64,000 nt of DNA from Deltaproteobacteria bacterium (GCA_018434685.1 JAHDOV010000009.1:1-64000); one strand, 5' to 3'. Shown: positions 36,813 to 47,131, counted from the stretch's first letter. Notes: generated from the letters alone by a model not told the origin. Program-made: numbers and translations.

Positions 36813-37646
36813 ATGAGATTTCTGGATCTGTTCACCCGGGTAAAATCAATGGATGCGGGTCGCACGAAACAGATGATGGATGAGCAGCCCCTGGGTTCGT
36901 ACACCGCCTTGGATGTGAGGGAACCCGAAGAATACGAACAGGGACATATCCCGGGGGCGCTGCTCATACCGCTGTCCCAACTTTCTGCACGCATGGGGGA
37001 GATCGATCGCCGCAAACCCGTGGTGGCGTACTGAAGATCCGGGGTCCGCAGCAGGTCTGCTGCAAACCTCCTGGCCAGTCACGGGTTCGATGCCGCAACC
37101 ATGACCGGTGGATTTGCCGCCTGGAACGGTCTTTCTTCCACGGCGCCCCCGGATCAGGGGATCTTCCTCATCGAAGGCAATGAGACTCCGGACGAGCTCT
37201 ACGCGCTGGCATACGGGCTCGAGCAGGGAAATCACCGTTTCTATGCAACCCTGTCCGGACGATCGACGGATCAGGGTGCGCAGTCATTGTTCCGGATGCT
37301 TGCAGAACTGGAAGAACGTCACATGGACCGCCTCTGGGAGTTGTACGCAAAGCGCTACGAGGGCCGTGTAGAGAGATCGGTCTTTGAAACGACCGTGGTG
37401 GCGAACATCCTCGAAAACGCAACGCCCCTGGATGAGCTGATCGAGGAGTCTTCGGAGTTCTTCCGGGATAAGGTCGAAAGCATCGAATTCTCCATGGCTC
37501 TCGAGACGGACGCCCTGGACCTGTACCTGAAAATTGCGCAGAGGGTACCTGAAGGCGAAGCCAGGGAGCTGTTTCTCTCGCTTGCAGAGGAAGAAAGAAG
37601 GCACCTGGAACTGCTGAGGGTCCTTTACCGTCAGCAGACCCCGTGA
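36813..37646 (+). CDS. Selenocysteine-containing rhodanese fused to a ferritin-like (rubrerythrin) domain
   Basis: 277 residues when the in-frame TGA at 37032-37034 is read as selenocysteine (U74). Rhodanese domain: LDVREPEEYEQGHIPGALLI, then KPVVAY-U-RSGVRSRSAANLL, where the TGA takes exactly the place of the catalytic cysteine, and TMTGGFAAWNG. The same frame continues without another stop. C-terminal half (about 120-277) is four-helix ferritin-like with two ExxH iron motifs, ELEERHMDRL and AEEERRHLELL. A hairpin resembling a bacterial SECIS follows the TGA. Homologues with cysteine occur in Geobacter-type bacteria. Likely a persulfide/selenide transferase coupled to a di-iron redox site. 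ATG 36813 chosen for spacing from GGGGGTGA. Confidence 0.9.
37041..37070 (+). promoter_or_regulatory. SECIS-like hairpin for the UGA of the rhodanese gene
   Basis: Stem GCAGCA (37048-37053) and TGCTGC (37058-37063) around loop GGTC, with a weaker lower stem GGGG/CCTC. The loop begins 19 bases after the UGA, within the 16-37 base range for bacterial SECIS, and has G in its first two positions. The apex GCAGGTCTGC equals the apex of the E. coli fdhF SECIS as I recall it. Confidence 0.85.
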
Positions 37647-37774
37647 CCCGATCTCGACTGCCCCGTCCTTGAATACCGGTGCCGTGCACGTATTATGTAC
37701 CTGCGCTTGTGGTTGAACCACAGAGCTCGTGCATGCACTCCTACACGAGGAGACCGTTACAGGAGGAAGGATAT

Positions 37775-38386
37775 ATGAACGTACTGATCGTGTATTATTC
37801 TCTCTATGGCCATATTCACCGGATGGCCCAGGCCGTGGCCGAGGGGGTGAAAGAGGTGGACGGCGCACAGGTACGGCTTCGCCGTGTCCCGGAAACGCTG
37901 ACTGCCGAGGTGATCCGGAGTATGGGGGCGCTCGAGGCGCAAAAGTCTTTTTCCCACGTGCCCATCTGTTCCGTGGAGGAGCTTGCCCTCTCAGACACCA
38001 TCATCTTCGGAACCCCGACCCGGTTCGGCAACATGTGCGGCCAGATGAGGCAGTTCCTCGATGCCACCGGTTCGCTCTGGGCAGCAGATGCCCTGGTGGG
38101 CAAGGTGGCGAGCGTATTTACCAGCACCGCCACCCAGCATGGCGGCCAGGAATCAACCATCCTGAGTTTTCACACCACCCTGCTGCATCACGGGATGATC
38201 ATTGTGGGCCTGCCGTACTCGTTCAAGGGGCAGACGATTATCGATGAGGTGACCGGGGGCTCTCCCTACGGTGCATCGACTATCGCGGCATCGGACGGAA
38301 GCCGCATGCCGAGCACGAACGAGCTCGAAGCTGCACGGTTCCAGGGAAGACATGTTGCGACGATTGCCTCGAAGCTCGTTCGTTAG
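37775..38386 (+). CDS. wrbA: WrbA-like NAD(P)H:quinone oxidoreductase (flavodoxin fold)
   Basis: 203 residues. FMN-binding loop [19 protein letters not shown] at the N-terminus; second FMN segment [19 protein letters not shown]; third [27 protein letters not shown] near the end. This is the WrbA family, tetrameric flavoproteins reducing quinones by two electrons. AGGAGGAAGG precedes the ATG. 128 bases after the selenoprotein, so possibly but not necessarily in the same transcript. Converges on etfA with a four-base overlap of ends. Confidence 0.95.
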   Translation: MNVLIVYYSLYGHIHRMAQAVAEGVKEVDGAQVRLRRVPETLTAEVIRSMGALEAQKSFSHVPICSVEELALSDTIIFGTPTRFGNMCGQMRQFLDATGSLWAADALVGKVASVFTSTATQHGGQESTILSFHTTLLHHGMIIVGLPYSFKGQTIIDEVTGGSPYGASTIAASDGSRMPSTNELEAARFQGRHVATIASKLVR

Positions 38387-39384
38387 CTCCGGATCCGCCT
38401 CTTCAACTCCCTGATGAATGCGGTGCAGACCTGATTTGCATCCGCGACAATGGCCACGTCGGCCATCTTCATCATGGCGGCATTGGGGTTCTTGTTCACG
38501 GCGATGATGAAGTCGGCGTTCGTGATGCCTGCGGTATGCTGGATGGCACCGCTGATCCCGAAGGAGAGCAGGACCTTGGGTTGTATGTGCTTGTCGGCCT
38601 GGCCGACCAGGGCCTCTTCTTCGGCCCACTTAGAGTACACCACCGGCCTGGTTGCACCCACTTCTCCCCCGAGAATCCTGGCAAGATCGTAGAGATTTCT
38701 GAATTTCTTCCTGCTGCCCATCCCCCTGCCGCCGCACACCACGACCGCAGCGTCTTCGATCTTCTGCTCCCTGGGGGGCTGCCTTTCGGAACTGATGAGC
38801 CGAACCCGGTCCCTGGGAAGGTTTGCCGGGAGAGGCACCCGGACGATCTCTCCTGCCGCTTCATAGTTGTGCGGTATTTCCTGGAATGTTCCCGGCCGCA
38901 CGGTGGCCATCTGCGGCCGCCTTCCGGGGGTGACGATCCGGGCGAGCACGTTCCCGCCGAAGGCGGGAGCGGTCTGGACCAGAAGACCTTCCTCGTTCAT
39001 GTCGAGTCCCACGCAGTCTGCCGTGAGTCCGGTCTTGAGCCGTTTGGAAACCCTCGGCGCGAATTCCCTGCCGAACGAGGTGGCACCCACGAGGATGATC
39101 TCCGGATCATACGTAAGCGCAAGCCGTTCCATCAATGCCACGTACAGGTCGGTGCTGTAACTTTTGAGCATCGGGTGGTCGGTAACAAAGACCTTCTTCG
39201 CACCGTGGGCAATGTATTCGCCGACCCACTCGTCCACCTCGTGCCCGAACACAACGGCGCAGACCTCGGCATCGATCTTTTGGGCCAGGTCCGTGGCCCT
39301 TGACAGCAGCTGCAGGGTCACCCGGTTCTGAAAATAGTTCCGGTAATCTCCGAATACCCAGATACTGCGCGTCTTCTCAGCCAT
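38383..39384 (-). CDS. etfA: Electron transfer flavoprotein alpha subunit
   Basis: 333 residues. N-terminal part matches the EtfA Rossmann-like domain, and the C-terminal FAD domain carries [40 protein letters not shown] and [20 protein letters not shown]. No N-terminal ferredoxin domain, so it is the ordinary form. It takes electrons from the acyl-CoA dehydrogenase of the same operon. Start overlaps the end of etfB by eight bases. Confidence 0.96.
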   Translation of the reverse strand: MAEKTRSIWVFGDYRNYFQNRVTLQLLSRATDLAQKIDAEVCAVVFGHEVDEWVGEYIAHGAKKVFVTDHPMLKSYSTDLYVALMERLALTYDPEIILVGATSFGREFAPRVSKRLKTGLTADCVGLDMNEEGLLVQTAPAFGGNVLARIVTPGRRPQMATVRPGTFQEIPHNYEAAGEIVRVPLPANLPRDRVRLISSERQPPREQKIEDAAVVVCGGRGMGSRKKFRNLYDLARILGGEVGATRPVVYSKWAEEEALVGQADKHIQPKVLLSFGISGAIQHTAGITNADFIIAVNKNPNAAMMKMADVAIVADANQVCTAFIRELKRRIRS

Positions 39385-40210
39385 GGCTCTGCCTGTCCAC
39401 CTTCAAGTCTTTCCTGATGACGCTCCCGATCCTGTCGTCAAAACGCTCGAACAGCTCTTCCACGATCTTTTTCGGCGCCCCGGTCAGCACGATATTCTTC
39501 TTCTCGGCCGTGGGTGAAAAGACATCGAGGATCCTCGTGGGAGAGCCCTGAATGCCGGTCATGGCCTCATCGAGCCCGAGATCGTCCGCGCTCACGATCA
39601 GGATATTCGGCTCGTCGAATGCATCCTGGAGACCCGCCAGGGGCGTATAGCGCGGTACATAGTTGTGCGTGGTCAGGGTGATCAGTCCCGGCATGTCCAT
39701 CTCGAGGGTCTCGAGAAAATTGTCGGATACCCGCCTGATGGTTATCGAGCCGTCACCGAGCTGCACATGCTCGGCATAGGCGATCACCGGGATATCGAGC
39801 TCCTCTGCCAGCTGCGGACCCACCTGGGCGGTCTCGCTGTCGCTCGTGTGGCAGCCGCAGAGGATGAGATCGAAATCCGGGCAGAAGATCTCTATGGCCC
39901 GTGCCAGGGTGTATGAGGTCACGAGGGTGTCCGCCCCGGCCATCTTCCTGTCAGAGAGCATGAGGCAGCGGTCTGCGCCCATGGCGATAGCCTCCCGGAG
40001 GACCTCCTCTGCCATGGGCGGTCCCATGGTTATGGCCGTGATGTGCCCGTCATGTTCGGCCTTGAGCCGGAGCGCCGCCTCGAGCGCATGCTTGCATGCG
40101 GGGTTCATCATCCCCTCGGCGAGGTCCCGCTTCAGCGACCCGGTTCCGGTATCCCACGGGAGCTCGGTCACCATGGGGACCTGTTTCATGCACACGATCA
40201 TCTTCAACAT
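39377..40210 (-). CDS. etfB: Electron transfer flavoprotein beta subunit
   Basis: 277 residues from ATG 40210; a TTG two codons upstream and ATG 40201 are alternatives. EtfB marks: MIVCMKQVP at the N-terminus, ALEAALRLK, ITMGPPMAEEVLREAIAMGA and DLILCGCHTSDSETAQVGPQ with the adenine-nucleotide site. Located between the acyl-CoA dehydrogenase and etfA. Whether this EtfAB bifurcates cannot be decided by eye. Confidence 0.95.
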   Translation of the reverse strand: MLKMIVCMKQVPMVTELPWDTGTGSLKRDLAEGMMNPACKHALEAALRLKAEHDGHITAITMGPPMAEEVLREAIAMGADRCLMLSDRKMAGADTLVTSYTLARAIEIFCPDFDLILCGCHTSDSETAQVGPQLAEELDIPVIAYAEHVQLGDGSITIRRVSDNFLETLEMDMPGLITLTTHNYVPRYTPLAGLQDAFDEPNILIVSADDLGLDEAMTGIQGSPTRILDVFSPTAEKKNIVLTGAPKKIVEELFERFDDRIGSVIRKDLKVDRQSHG

Positions 40211-40226
40211 CTGCAAAAGCCCTTTA

Positions 40227-41375
40227 TCACATCGGCTCCGTCAATACCGAGCGCGAAATGACCATGCGCTGGACCTCGCTGGTCCCCTCGTATATCTCCG
40301 TCACCTTTGCATCCCTGAAATATCGCTCCACGTCGTATTCACGGGAGTATCCGTAGCCGCCGTGAATCTGTACCGCCTGGCCGGTTATCCGCGATGCCAC
40401 ACCGCTGCAGTACAGCTTTGCCATGGCTGCCTCCTTGCTGAATTTCCTGCCTGCATCCTTCAGTGCACAGACCCGGTATACGAGGAGCCTGGAGGCATCG
40501 ATCTCGGTGGCCATGTCCGCGAGCATGTTCTGGATGGTCTGGAACGATGAAATGGGTTTCCTGAACTGCTGGCGCTCCTTGGAATATTTTACCGATGCCT
40601 CGAATGCCGCCTGGGCGATTCCCACTGCCTGCGCACCGATCCCGATACGTCCGGTATCCAGCGCACTCAGCCCGATCTTCATGCCTTCTCCCTCTTTGCC
40701 CAGGAGATTTTCCTTGGGCACACGGCAGTCTTCAAAGAAGAGCGACGAAACCGGGTTCGCCCGCATCCCGCAGAGGTCTTCGATCTCGCCAACGGAGAAA
40801 CCGGGCAGGTCTTTTTCCATGATGAACACACTGGCTCCGCCCCCCCCTCTTTCCGGGTCGGTGATGGCAAAGATGAGCGGCAGCGCGCACACCCCGCCGT
40901 TTGTCACGAATATCTTGGTGCCGTTGATGATATACGAGTCACCGTCGCGCACCGCATTCGTCTCGACACCCCCGGCATCCGACCCCGCGTTTGCCTCGGT
41001 GAGGCAGAATGCACCGATACACTCGCCGCTTGAGAGTTTCGGGATATAGCGCTGTTTCTGCTCGGCTGTCCCGTATTTCAGGATCGGGTAGATGCCGACG
41101 CTGTTGTGGACCGTGATACACAGGCCCACAGCCCCGCTCACGCGGGATATCTCTTCGATGGTTATCGCATAGCTGATGCTGTCGATATCCGCACCGCCGT
41201 ACTTTCTGGGCACCTGGAGCCCGAAGAAGTTCAACGGCCGCATCTTCTCGATGATCTCCCAGGGGAACCTTGCCTCCCGGTCGATCTCATGGGCAATGGG
41301 GCCAAGTTCGGCCTCGGCAAATTCCCGCACGGTCTTGCGGACCAGTTTATGCTTCATGCACGGGTTGAATTCCAC
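40227..41375 (-). CDS. Acyl-CoA dehydrogenase
   Basis: 382 residues, the size of short-chain (butyryl-CoA type) enzymes. FAD-binding segments FCLTEANAGSDAGG and FVTNGG; catalytic base glutamate in QIHGGYGYSREYDVERYFRD and IYEGTSEVQRMVISR. GTG start at 41375 with AAGGAG; an ATG six codons in is possible. First gene of an acd-etfB-etfA operon; electrons pass to EtfAB. With thiolase and Hbd at 3.5-5.6 kb it suggests beta-oxidation or butyrate-type metabolism. Confidence 0.96.
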   Translation of the reverse strand: MEFNPCMKHKLVRKTVREFAEAELGPIAHEIDREARFPWEIIEKMRPLNFFGLQVPRKYGGADIDSISYAITIEEISRVSGAVGLCITVHNSVGIYPILKYGTAEQKQRYIPKLSSGECIGAFCLTEANAGSDAGGVETNAVRDGDSYIINGTKIFVTNGGVCALPLIFAITDPERGGGGASVFIMEKDLPGFSVGEIEDLCGMRANPVSSLFFEDCRVPKENLLGKEGEGMKIGLSALDTGRIGIGAQAVGIAQAAFEASVKYSKERQQFRKPISSFQTIQNMLADMATEIDASRLLVYRVCALKDAGRKFSKEAAMAKLYCSGVASRITGQAVQIHGGYGYSREYDVERYFRDAKVTEIYEGTSEVQRMVISRSVLTEPM

Positions 41376-41748
41376 GCTCAGTTCACTCCTTCGGCCATTC
41401 CCGGTTCACTGTACTCTCCCGGGGCATGGCGCTGGAGGATAACGTAAAATCCGCCAAAGTTCAAGTGGATGCGTTCGAACGGTATCCGCGCCCATGAACA
41501 GCCAGGTATGCCGCAGTCAGCGGGGCACGAATAAATGCCGATAGGGCGTGGGGGTATCTTATATATGCCTCTGATATTGCGTATGAAATTAATATGTGAT
41601 AATGAGTCGTGCGTTCCTTCATCAGGCAGTTTCATCACAGGGAAACAAAACAACGGGCTTGAGAGCACCTTGAATAAGTGCAGGAAAGAAACTACAAGAA
41701 GGAAATTGCAGCAGCCAGCGGTTTGCGCAGAAACTAACAGGAGGCACT
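41376..41748. other. Divergent intergenic region between acyl-CoA dehydrogenase and htpG
   Basis: 373 bases expected to hold both promoters. An open minus-strand frame of about 96 codons (41378-41668) ends three bases before the dehydrogenase start but has no recognised domain and I do not call it. No CIRCE element and no clear sigma-32 box found. AGGAGG lies before htpG. Confidence 0.45.
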
Positions 41749-43713
41749 ATGGAGACGAAAAAAGAGACGCGGCAGTTCAAAACAGAGGTTCAACAGCTCC
41801 TGAAGCTGATCATCAATTCACTGTATTCTCATCCCGAGATCTTTCTGCGGGAGCTCATATCCAATGCATCGGATGCGATCGACAAGATCCGGTTCAGGTC
41901 GCAGACCGAACCTGACATCCTCGGCAACGATGCGGTCTTCAGGATAAAGATCGTCCCTGACCGGGAAAACGCCACCCTGTCGATTGTGGACAACGGGATC
42001 GGCATGGGGCACGACGAGGTGGTCGAGAATATCGGCACTATTGCACAGAGCGGAACGAGGGCGTTCCTGCAGGCCATAGAAGAGGCGAAGAAGAAGGACT
42101 CCCTTACCCCGGAGATGATCGGACAGTTCGGTGTAGGGTTCTACAGCTCGTTCATCGTTGCCGACAAGGTGACCCTCATCACGCGCGCAGCCGGGGAAGA
42201 TACCGCGACGAAATGGGAATCGAACGGCGACGGCTCGTACACCATCGAGGAAACCACGAAGGATTCCCGGGGCACCACGGTTATCCTCCATCTGAAGAAG
42301 ACCGCCGATGGCGAGCAGGACTATACGGACGAGTGGACCATCAGGGATATCGTGAAGCACCACTCCGACTTCGTCAGCTATCCGGTCGTCATGGACGTGG
42401 AAAAGGTCGAGCCCATTCCCGAGGAAAAGCTCATCCGGGACAAGGAGGGCAAGCCGGTCGGCAACACCACCCAGAAGGTCTTTGCCGAAGAGACGCTCAA
42501 CTCCATGAAGGCAATCTGGGCAAAGAACAAATCGCAGGTAACAGACGATGAGTACGATGAATTCTACAAGCACATCAGCCACGACTGGAACCCGCCGATG
42601 GAGCGCCTCCACATAAAATTCGAGGGGACCACCGAGTACACGGCCCTGCTCTATATCCCGTCAAAGATGCCGTTTGATCTTCACATGAGAGAGCCCAAGC
42701 ACGGGATCAACCTCTACTGCAAGCGGGTCTTCATCATGGATGACTGCAAAGAGCTGGTTCCCGAGTATTTCAGCTTCGTCCAGGGGGTGGTCGATGCACC
42801 GGACCTGAACCTCAACATCAGCCGGGAGATCCTGCAGAAAGACTCGCTCGTGAAAAACATCCGCAAGAATCTCATCAAACGGCTCTTCGGCCTGCTCGAA
42901 GAGATGGATCAGGAAAAATACGACCGGTTCTATGCGGAATTCGGTCCGGTCCTCAAGGTGGGCATCCCCACGGACTATGAAAACAAAGAGAGGATTGCAA
43001 AGCTCCTGAGGTACCGGACCACGAAATCGGCAGAGAAATACATCTCCCTGAAGGAGTACGTGGATCGGATGAAACCGGACCAGGAAGACATCTACTACAT
43101 CACGGGAGAGAACTTGACCGCGCTGCTCAACTCCCCGCACCTGGAGAGGCTCAAGGACAAAGACATCGAGGTGGTCCTCATGAGTGACCCCGTGGATGAG
43201 TGGGTGGTCCAGGGCCTGCAGAAGTATGAGGGCAAGAAGCTCAGGAGCGCAGAAAAGGGAGACCTCGGCCTGGACAGCGTAGACGATGAGACAAAGAGCC
43301 AGTATTCCGCCCTGTTCGATTTTATCAGGACCAGGCTGGAATCCAAGATCAAGGAGGTGAAACCCTCCACGCACCTGAAGCACTCCGTTGCGTGCCTGTC
43401 CGGTGATTCCTACGACATGAGCGCGTACATGGAGAAGATCCTCAAGGCGACCGGGCAGAAGGCCGAGCCTGCAAAGCGCGTACTTGAGCTGAACATAGAC
43501 CACCCGGCTATCACCAGGATAAAGGCACTGTTCGAACATGACAAGGGCGACCCGGTGCTTGCCGACTACGCCGACCTCCTGCTCGATCTCGCCGTCATAT
43601 CCGAAGGCGGCAAGCTCGACGATCCTGCGCGGTTCTCCAAGACCATCGGGAACCTCATGGCCCAGGCGCTTGTCATGGACGATTTCGTGGAAACCGATGC
43701 CGTCGAGGTATGA
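41749..43713 (+). CDS. htpG: Chaperone protein HtpG (Hsp90)
   Basis: 654 residues, full Hsp90 length. N-terminal ATPase domain: [51 protein letters not shown]. Middle domain: [41 protein letters not shown]-terminal dimerisation domain present to the end. AGGAGG before ATG. Ends in a strong terminator. Confidence 0.98.
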   Translation: METKKETRQFKTEVQQLLKLIINSLYSHPEIFLRELISNASDAIDKIRFRSQTEPDILGNDAVFRIKIVPDRENATLSIVDNGIGMGHDEVVENIGTIAQSGTRAFLQAIEEAKKKDSLTPEMIGQFGVGFYSSFIVADKVTLITRAAGEDTATKWESNGDGSYTIEETTKDSRGTTVILHLKKTADGEQDYTDEWTIRDIVKHHSDFVSYPVVMDVEKVEPIPEEKLIRDKEGKPVGNTTQKVFAEETLNSMKAIWAKNKSQVTDDEYDEFYKHISHDWNPPMERLHIKFEGTTEYTALLYIPSKMPFDLHMREPKHGINLYCKRVFIMDDCKELVPEYFSFVQGVVDAPDLNLNISREILQKDSLVKNIRKNLIKRLFGLLEEMDQEKYDRFYAEFGPVLKVGIPTDYENKERIAKLLRYRTTKSAEKYISLKEYVDRMKPDQEDIYYITGENLTALLNSPHLERLKDKDIEVVLMSDPVDEWVVQGLQKYEGKKLRSAEKGDLGLDSVDDETKSQYSALFDFIRTRLESKIKEVKPSTHLKHSVACLSGDSYDMSAYMEKILKATGQKAEPAKRVLELNIDHPAITRIKALFEHDKGDPVLADYADLLLDLAVISEGGKLDDPARFSKTIGNLMAQALVMDDFVETDAVEV

Positions 43714-43763
43714 TGAGCGGGAGTACAATCAGTACGCTATAGTCAGAGCGTAGCGCTGAATAC

Positions 43764-43797
43764 AAAGGGGGCCCTGATTGATCAGGGTCCCCTTTTC
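43764..43797 (+). terminator. Rho-independent terminator after htpG
   Basis: AAAGGGG-G-CCCTGAT paired with ATCAGGG-T-CCCCTTTT, a 12-bp stem with one G:U pair, 2-base loop and T-run. About 50 bases after the htpG stop. Confidence 0.9.
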
Positions 43798-44066
43798 TAT
43801 CACTGTCTCAGTTCAGGTGATCAGTTGTTCCACGCGATCTCTTCAACAGCATCGGGATAGTCTGTGAGGTATCCCAGGCAGGCATCATTATCAACGGTAA
43901 TGTATGCAAGGACTCCGATCCCATCCGGTGCCTCGGTGGCTTCAGCTACATCGGTGCCTGTTCCGGAACCAGGCCGCTTGCTCCTTGTCCATTGATTTTA
44001 CATAAATTACATCAGGAACGTTTTGTATTGCCGGGGTCTGTGATATATATGACCGGGGTAGTTTTC
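43798..44066. other. Intergenic with a start-less minus-strand coding-like tail
   Basis: On the minus strand, 43820-43970 reads as a protein-like acidic C-terminus ([20 protein letters not shown] then [11 protein letters not shown], stop). The frame is closed upstream by TAA with no start codon between. It may be the remnant of a lost gene. The frame is not restored by reading a UGA. Confidence 0.3.
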
Positions 44067-44525
44067 ATGTTGAAAAAAATCATACTTACCTTGATGGCTG
44101 CGGTGTATGCGCTGAGCCCCTATGATATCCTCCCGGATTTTCTCGTTGGGTTGGGATGGCTCGACGACCTGCTCATCCTGTATCTGCTCTGGCGTTATGT
44201 ATACAATCCCGTTCGGAAGAACTTTGATTCCGGGGGGCCCTTCCAGCAGGGACAGCGCTCCTACCGGGAAGAGTCGGCATCCTCCGGCCGGGAAGAAACA
44301 GCAGGCAGGAACGGACCGAAGCAGGGGTCTACCGCTGCAGACCCCTATGCCATACTCGGTATCGGCAAGGATGCATCGACCGAGGAGATCCAGAAGGCAT
44401 ACAAGCGGCTGGCCGGAAAGTATCACCCGGACAAGGTTCAGCACCTCGGAGAAGAATTCCGGGAACTCGCGGAAAAACGCTTCAAGGAGATTCAGCAGGC
44501 CTATGATCATCTCACAAGGCGATGA
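44067..44525 (+). CDS. Membrane-anchored J-domain protein with DUF1232-like N-terminus
   Basis: 152 residues from ATG 44067. N-terminal hydrophobic region with the DUF1232 signature [23 protein letters not shown], a charged linker, then a C-terminal J domain of about 65 residues, [20 protein letters not shown], with the HPD tripeptide in [11 protein letters not shown]. It should recruit DnaK to the membrane. An upstream ATG at 44049 is possible but less well placed. Confidence 0.9.
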   Translation: MLKKIILTLMAAVYALSPYDILPDFLVGLGWLDDLLILYLLWRYVYNPVRKNFDSGGPFQQGQRSYREESASSGREETAGRNGPKQGSTAADPYAILGIGKDASTEEIQKAYKRLAGKYHPDKVQHLGEEFRELAEKRFKEIQQAYDHLTRR

Positions 44526-44686
44526 GAGTCCTTCCGGAATGAACAGAGGCCTTCCATCCATGATGAATACACCCCTTCAAGTATGTTCACAAACAAGACG
44601 ATAGTAGACAATAATGAGGCCGATGATGTATCACTACATCAGTTTGCCGGCCTCGCCGTTGAGGAAGCTGCTTGGGAGGAATATGC

Positions 44687-45070
44687 ATGATATCGAGGAA
44701 AGGAAATTCGGGCATGGATAATATTGTTGGACTGCTCGGCAAAGGTACCGAGTTTGAGGGCAAGCTGATCTTCGACGGCACCCTGCGGATCGACGGCAAA
44801 TTCAAGGGAGAGGTCATCACCAAGGGCATTCTCGCCATCGGAGAAGGAGCGCTGGTGCACGCAGAGGTCGAGGCAGACACCATTATCGTGCGCGGCGAGA
44901 TGCACGGCAACCTCAAGGCAACGAAAAAGATCGAGATCAAGGGCAACGGGAAGCTCTACGGCAACATCAACACCCCTTCCCTCATCGTTGACGAAGGCGT
45001 GATCTTCGAGGGGAGCTGCCAGATGAACGGCAGGGAAAAGAACGTTGTCCCCTTTGATGTGAAAAAATAA
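44687..45070 (+). CDS. Bactofilin
   Basis: 127 residues; cytoskeletal beta-helix protein (DUF583). Repeated short strands with glycine and valine: GTEFEGKLIFDGTLRIDGKF, GEVITKGILAIGEGALVHAE, NGKLYGNINTPSLIVDEGVI. N- and C-termini are short and charged as usual. GGAGG seven bases before the ATG at 44687. Likely polymerises at the membrane and has a role in shape or polarity. Confidence 0.95.
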   Translation: MISRKGNSGMDNIVGLLGKGTEFEGKLIFDGTLRIDGKFKGEVITKGILAIGEGALVHAEVEADTIIVRGEMHGNLKATKKIEIKGNGKLYGNINTPSLIVDEGVIFEGSCQMNGREKNVVPFDVKK

Positions 45071-45224
45071 CCATCGGTTAAGGAACCCGCCTCTCCCGGT
45101 CCAGCCGGACAAACGCGTACAGGAGCCGGCATCAGTTCATGACCTGCCGTGCTCCTGCAAGGCAGGCACCCACCGCTGAAGACTTCACGGACTCAACGAG
45201 CCGGGGCTCTCCCCCCGGCTGAGA

Positions 45225-46598
45225 CTACCGGCTCTGCATTGTCATGAGGGAGGATGGATGGATCAGGACATTGCTGTAGCGGACAAACCGGTTCCCCTGC
45301 TCCTTTGCCTTGTACATGGCAACATCGGCATGCTTCAGCAGTGTCTCCAGGTCATTCCCGTCATCCGGATACGTGCTGATGCCGATGCTGGGCGTGACAA
45401 AGTCAATGACCGCACCGCATATCCGGTACGGCATCGAGAGTCTCCTGACGATTCTGTGGGCAACGCTTTCCGGTTGAATCTCTGCCTGATTGCCCAGGAT
45501 TACGGTAAATTCATCCCCACCCAGGCGGCTGATGTAATCGGTATCACGCAGGATCTTTCTCAGCCGTGAGGACACCTCAACAAGAAGCCTGTCTCCGGTT
45601 TCATGACCGTAGAGGTCGTTGACCTTCTTGAACTTATCCAGGTCGAGGTACAGGATCGTCCGCTTGTTTTCGAACCGTCTTGCCTCTTTCAGCGTTTCAT
45701 CGAGCTGCTCGAGGAAGCCCTTCCGGTTGAACAATCCCGTCAGTGCGTCATGGTAGGCAAGATAGGCAAGCCTCTGCTCGGAGCGCTTCCTCTGTGTTGA
45801 ATCCCGGATTATCCCCTGAAACCCGCAAGGCTTACCCGATCTGTTTCTCTTAAGGTTCACCGAGGCCTCCACATACATCTTCGTGCCGTCTTTCTTGATG
45901 AGCTCCCACTCGACAGCCCGTACGGAGTTCCCCGTCAGGAAGACTTGGTGAAACGTTTCGAAGACCAGCCGGGCGTTTTCCTCATCCATGTATTCCCGGT
46001 AATTCTTCCCCTCCAGTTCCTCTGTGGAGTATCCAAGGTGTCCCTGTATCCGGTTGTTAAAAAAGGTGAAGTCTCCCTTGAGGTTCACCTCGAAATAGCC
46101 GTCCTCGATGGATTCGAGGACAGCGCTGAAGCGCATATCACTCTCGATAAGCGCCTGTTCGGTCTCGAGCCGTTCGGTGACGTCCTTTGCTATTCCCCGT
46201 ATCCTGGAGATATCCCCAGGGCTGTTCACGAGCATATTCTTATACTCGATGATATGCATGGTTCCATCTCTTGCCAGAACCTTCATGAGGCCTTCGTCCC
46301 TGCCGTTCTCATGCACCCTCTTGAGGTACCCGTCATAGAGCTTCAGGCCGTGAGGGGGAAGGAATTCCCTGATATTCCTGTGAATCAGCTCTTCCCTGCT
46401 GTATCCGAGCTGGCCTATGAAGTGCAGACTGATCTCGGTGATTGTTCCCTCACCGTCATGCTCGTAGATGAATTCGGATATATTGCGGTAGATCTCGTTG
46501 AAACGCTCCTTGTCCTCGAGCAGCATGGACTCCAGGTCCCTCACCCGCGCTTCCAGTTCTTCATACGTCGGTCTGCGCGTCATGGGCCCGTTATCCAT
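45225..46598 (-). CDS. Diguanylate cyclase with two PAS domains
   Basis: 457 residues from ATG 46598 (AGAGGAAAG upstream). N-terminal coiled coil (PTYEELEARVRDLESMLLED), two PAS/PAC units (about 35-160 and 165-290), then a GGDEF domain with active-site RLGGDEFTVIL and an intact inhibitory RxxD (RDTD) five residues upstream. So it should make c-di-GMP under product control. No membrane segments. The HD-GYP protein at 8 kb is the only degrading counterpart in the window. Confidence 0.95.
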   Translation of the reverse strand: MDNGPMTRRPTYEELEARVRDLESMLLEDKERFNEIYRNISEFIYEHDGEGTITEISLHFIGQLGYSREELIHRNIREFLPPHGLKLYDGYLKRVHENGRDEGLMKVLARDGTMHIIEYKNMLVNSPGDISRIRGIAKDVTERLETEQALIESDMRFSAVLESIEDGYFEVNLKGDFTFFNNRIQGHLGYSTEELEGKNYREYMDEENARLVFETFHQVFLTGNSVRAVEWELIKKDGTKMYVEASVNLKRNRSGKPCGFQGIIRDSTQRKRSEQRLAYLAYHDALTGLFNRKGFLEQLDETLKEARRFENKRTILYLDLDKFKKVNDLYGHETGDRLLVEVSSRLRKILRDTDYISRLGGDEFTVILGNQAEIQPESVAHRIVRRLSMPYRICGAVIDFVTPSIGISTYPDDGNDLETLLKHADVAMYKAKEQGNRFVRYSNVLIHPSSLMTMQSR

Positions 46599-47131
46599 GG
46601 TTCTTTCCTCTGCCCATGACTCGCCATACCTGGAGCACGACGGGCCTGCTTGGCATATACAGACCATTGTTCACGGCACACATACCTCGAATGCAACTCA
46701 TGTTCTGATCCTCCCTGACAACGAGGGACGAGTCCCTCCAGTATCAACCATTGCATACAATTCCAGCCCTCCAAACAACAATGTGATTTCAACGAACTCA
46801 TTATCGGAAACCTTGCAAAGAAATATTAATGCTTCCGCGCATACGACTATTGCTTCACCTGCTGATGAGATACTGTTCTCCTCCTTCCTATGCTCCGTTG
46901 GTTTTGCCTGTTGTGATCTGATTTTGGGGTGATAGCTTGACATTGTTGTTCCGGGTTTTATTTTATAGGATACGCCTTGGGTTCATAATTCAGAGAGAAC
47001 ATTTCCCCATGGACCCTCACTTGAATTGGACCCGAGGACCTCTTTTATATTCAGGCATCGACCGGCAGCCGCCACACACTGAAAGATCGTATCACCATGA
47101 TCAGGAATGAGGCCCGAAAGGAGAACCCGCC
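46599..47131. other. Intergenic, possible promoter for the small secreted protein
   Basis: 533 bases. A TTGACA at 46937 with 18-base spacing to TTTTAT is a candidate promoter reading toward the gene at 47132. Short frames on both strands have no recognised domain. Base use is more AT-rich around 46,750-47,000 than in neighbouring genes. Confidence 0.4.

Noticed and set aside
41378-41668. Minus-strand frame of 96 codons ending three bases before the acyl-CoA dehydrogenase start
   Set aside because: No recognised domain, no clear ribosome site, and it occupies the divergent promoter region of htpG; probably chance.
43820-43970. Coding-like minus-strand tail that might be a third selenoprotein
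   Set aside because: The frame is closed upstream by TAA, not TGA, and there is no start codon or SECIS-like hairpin.
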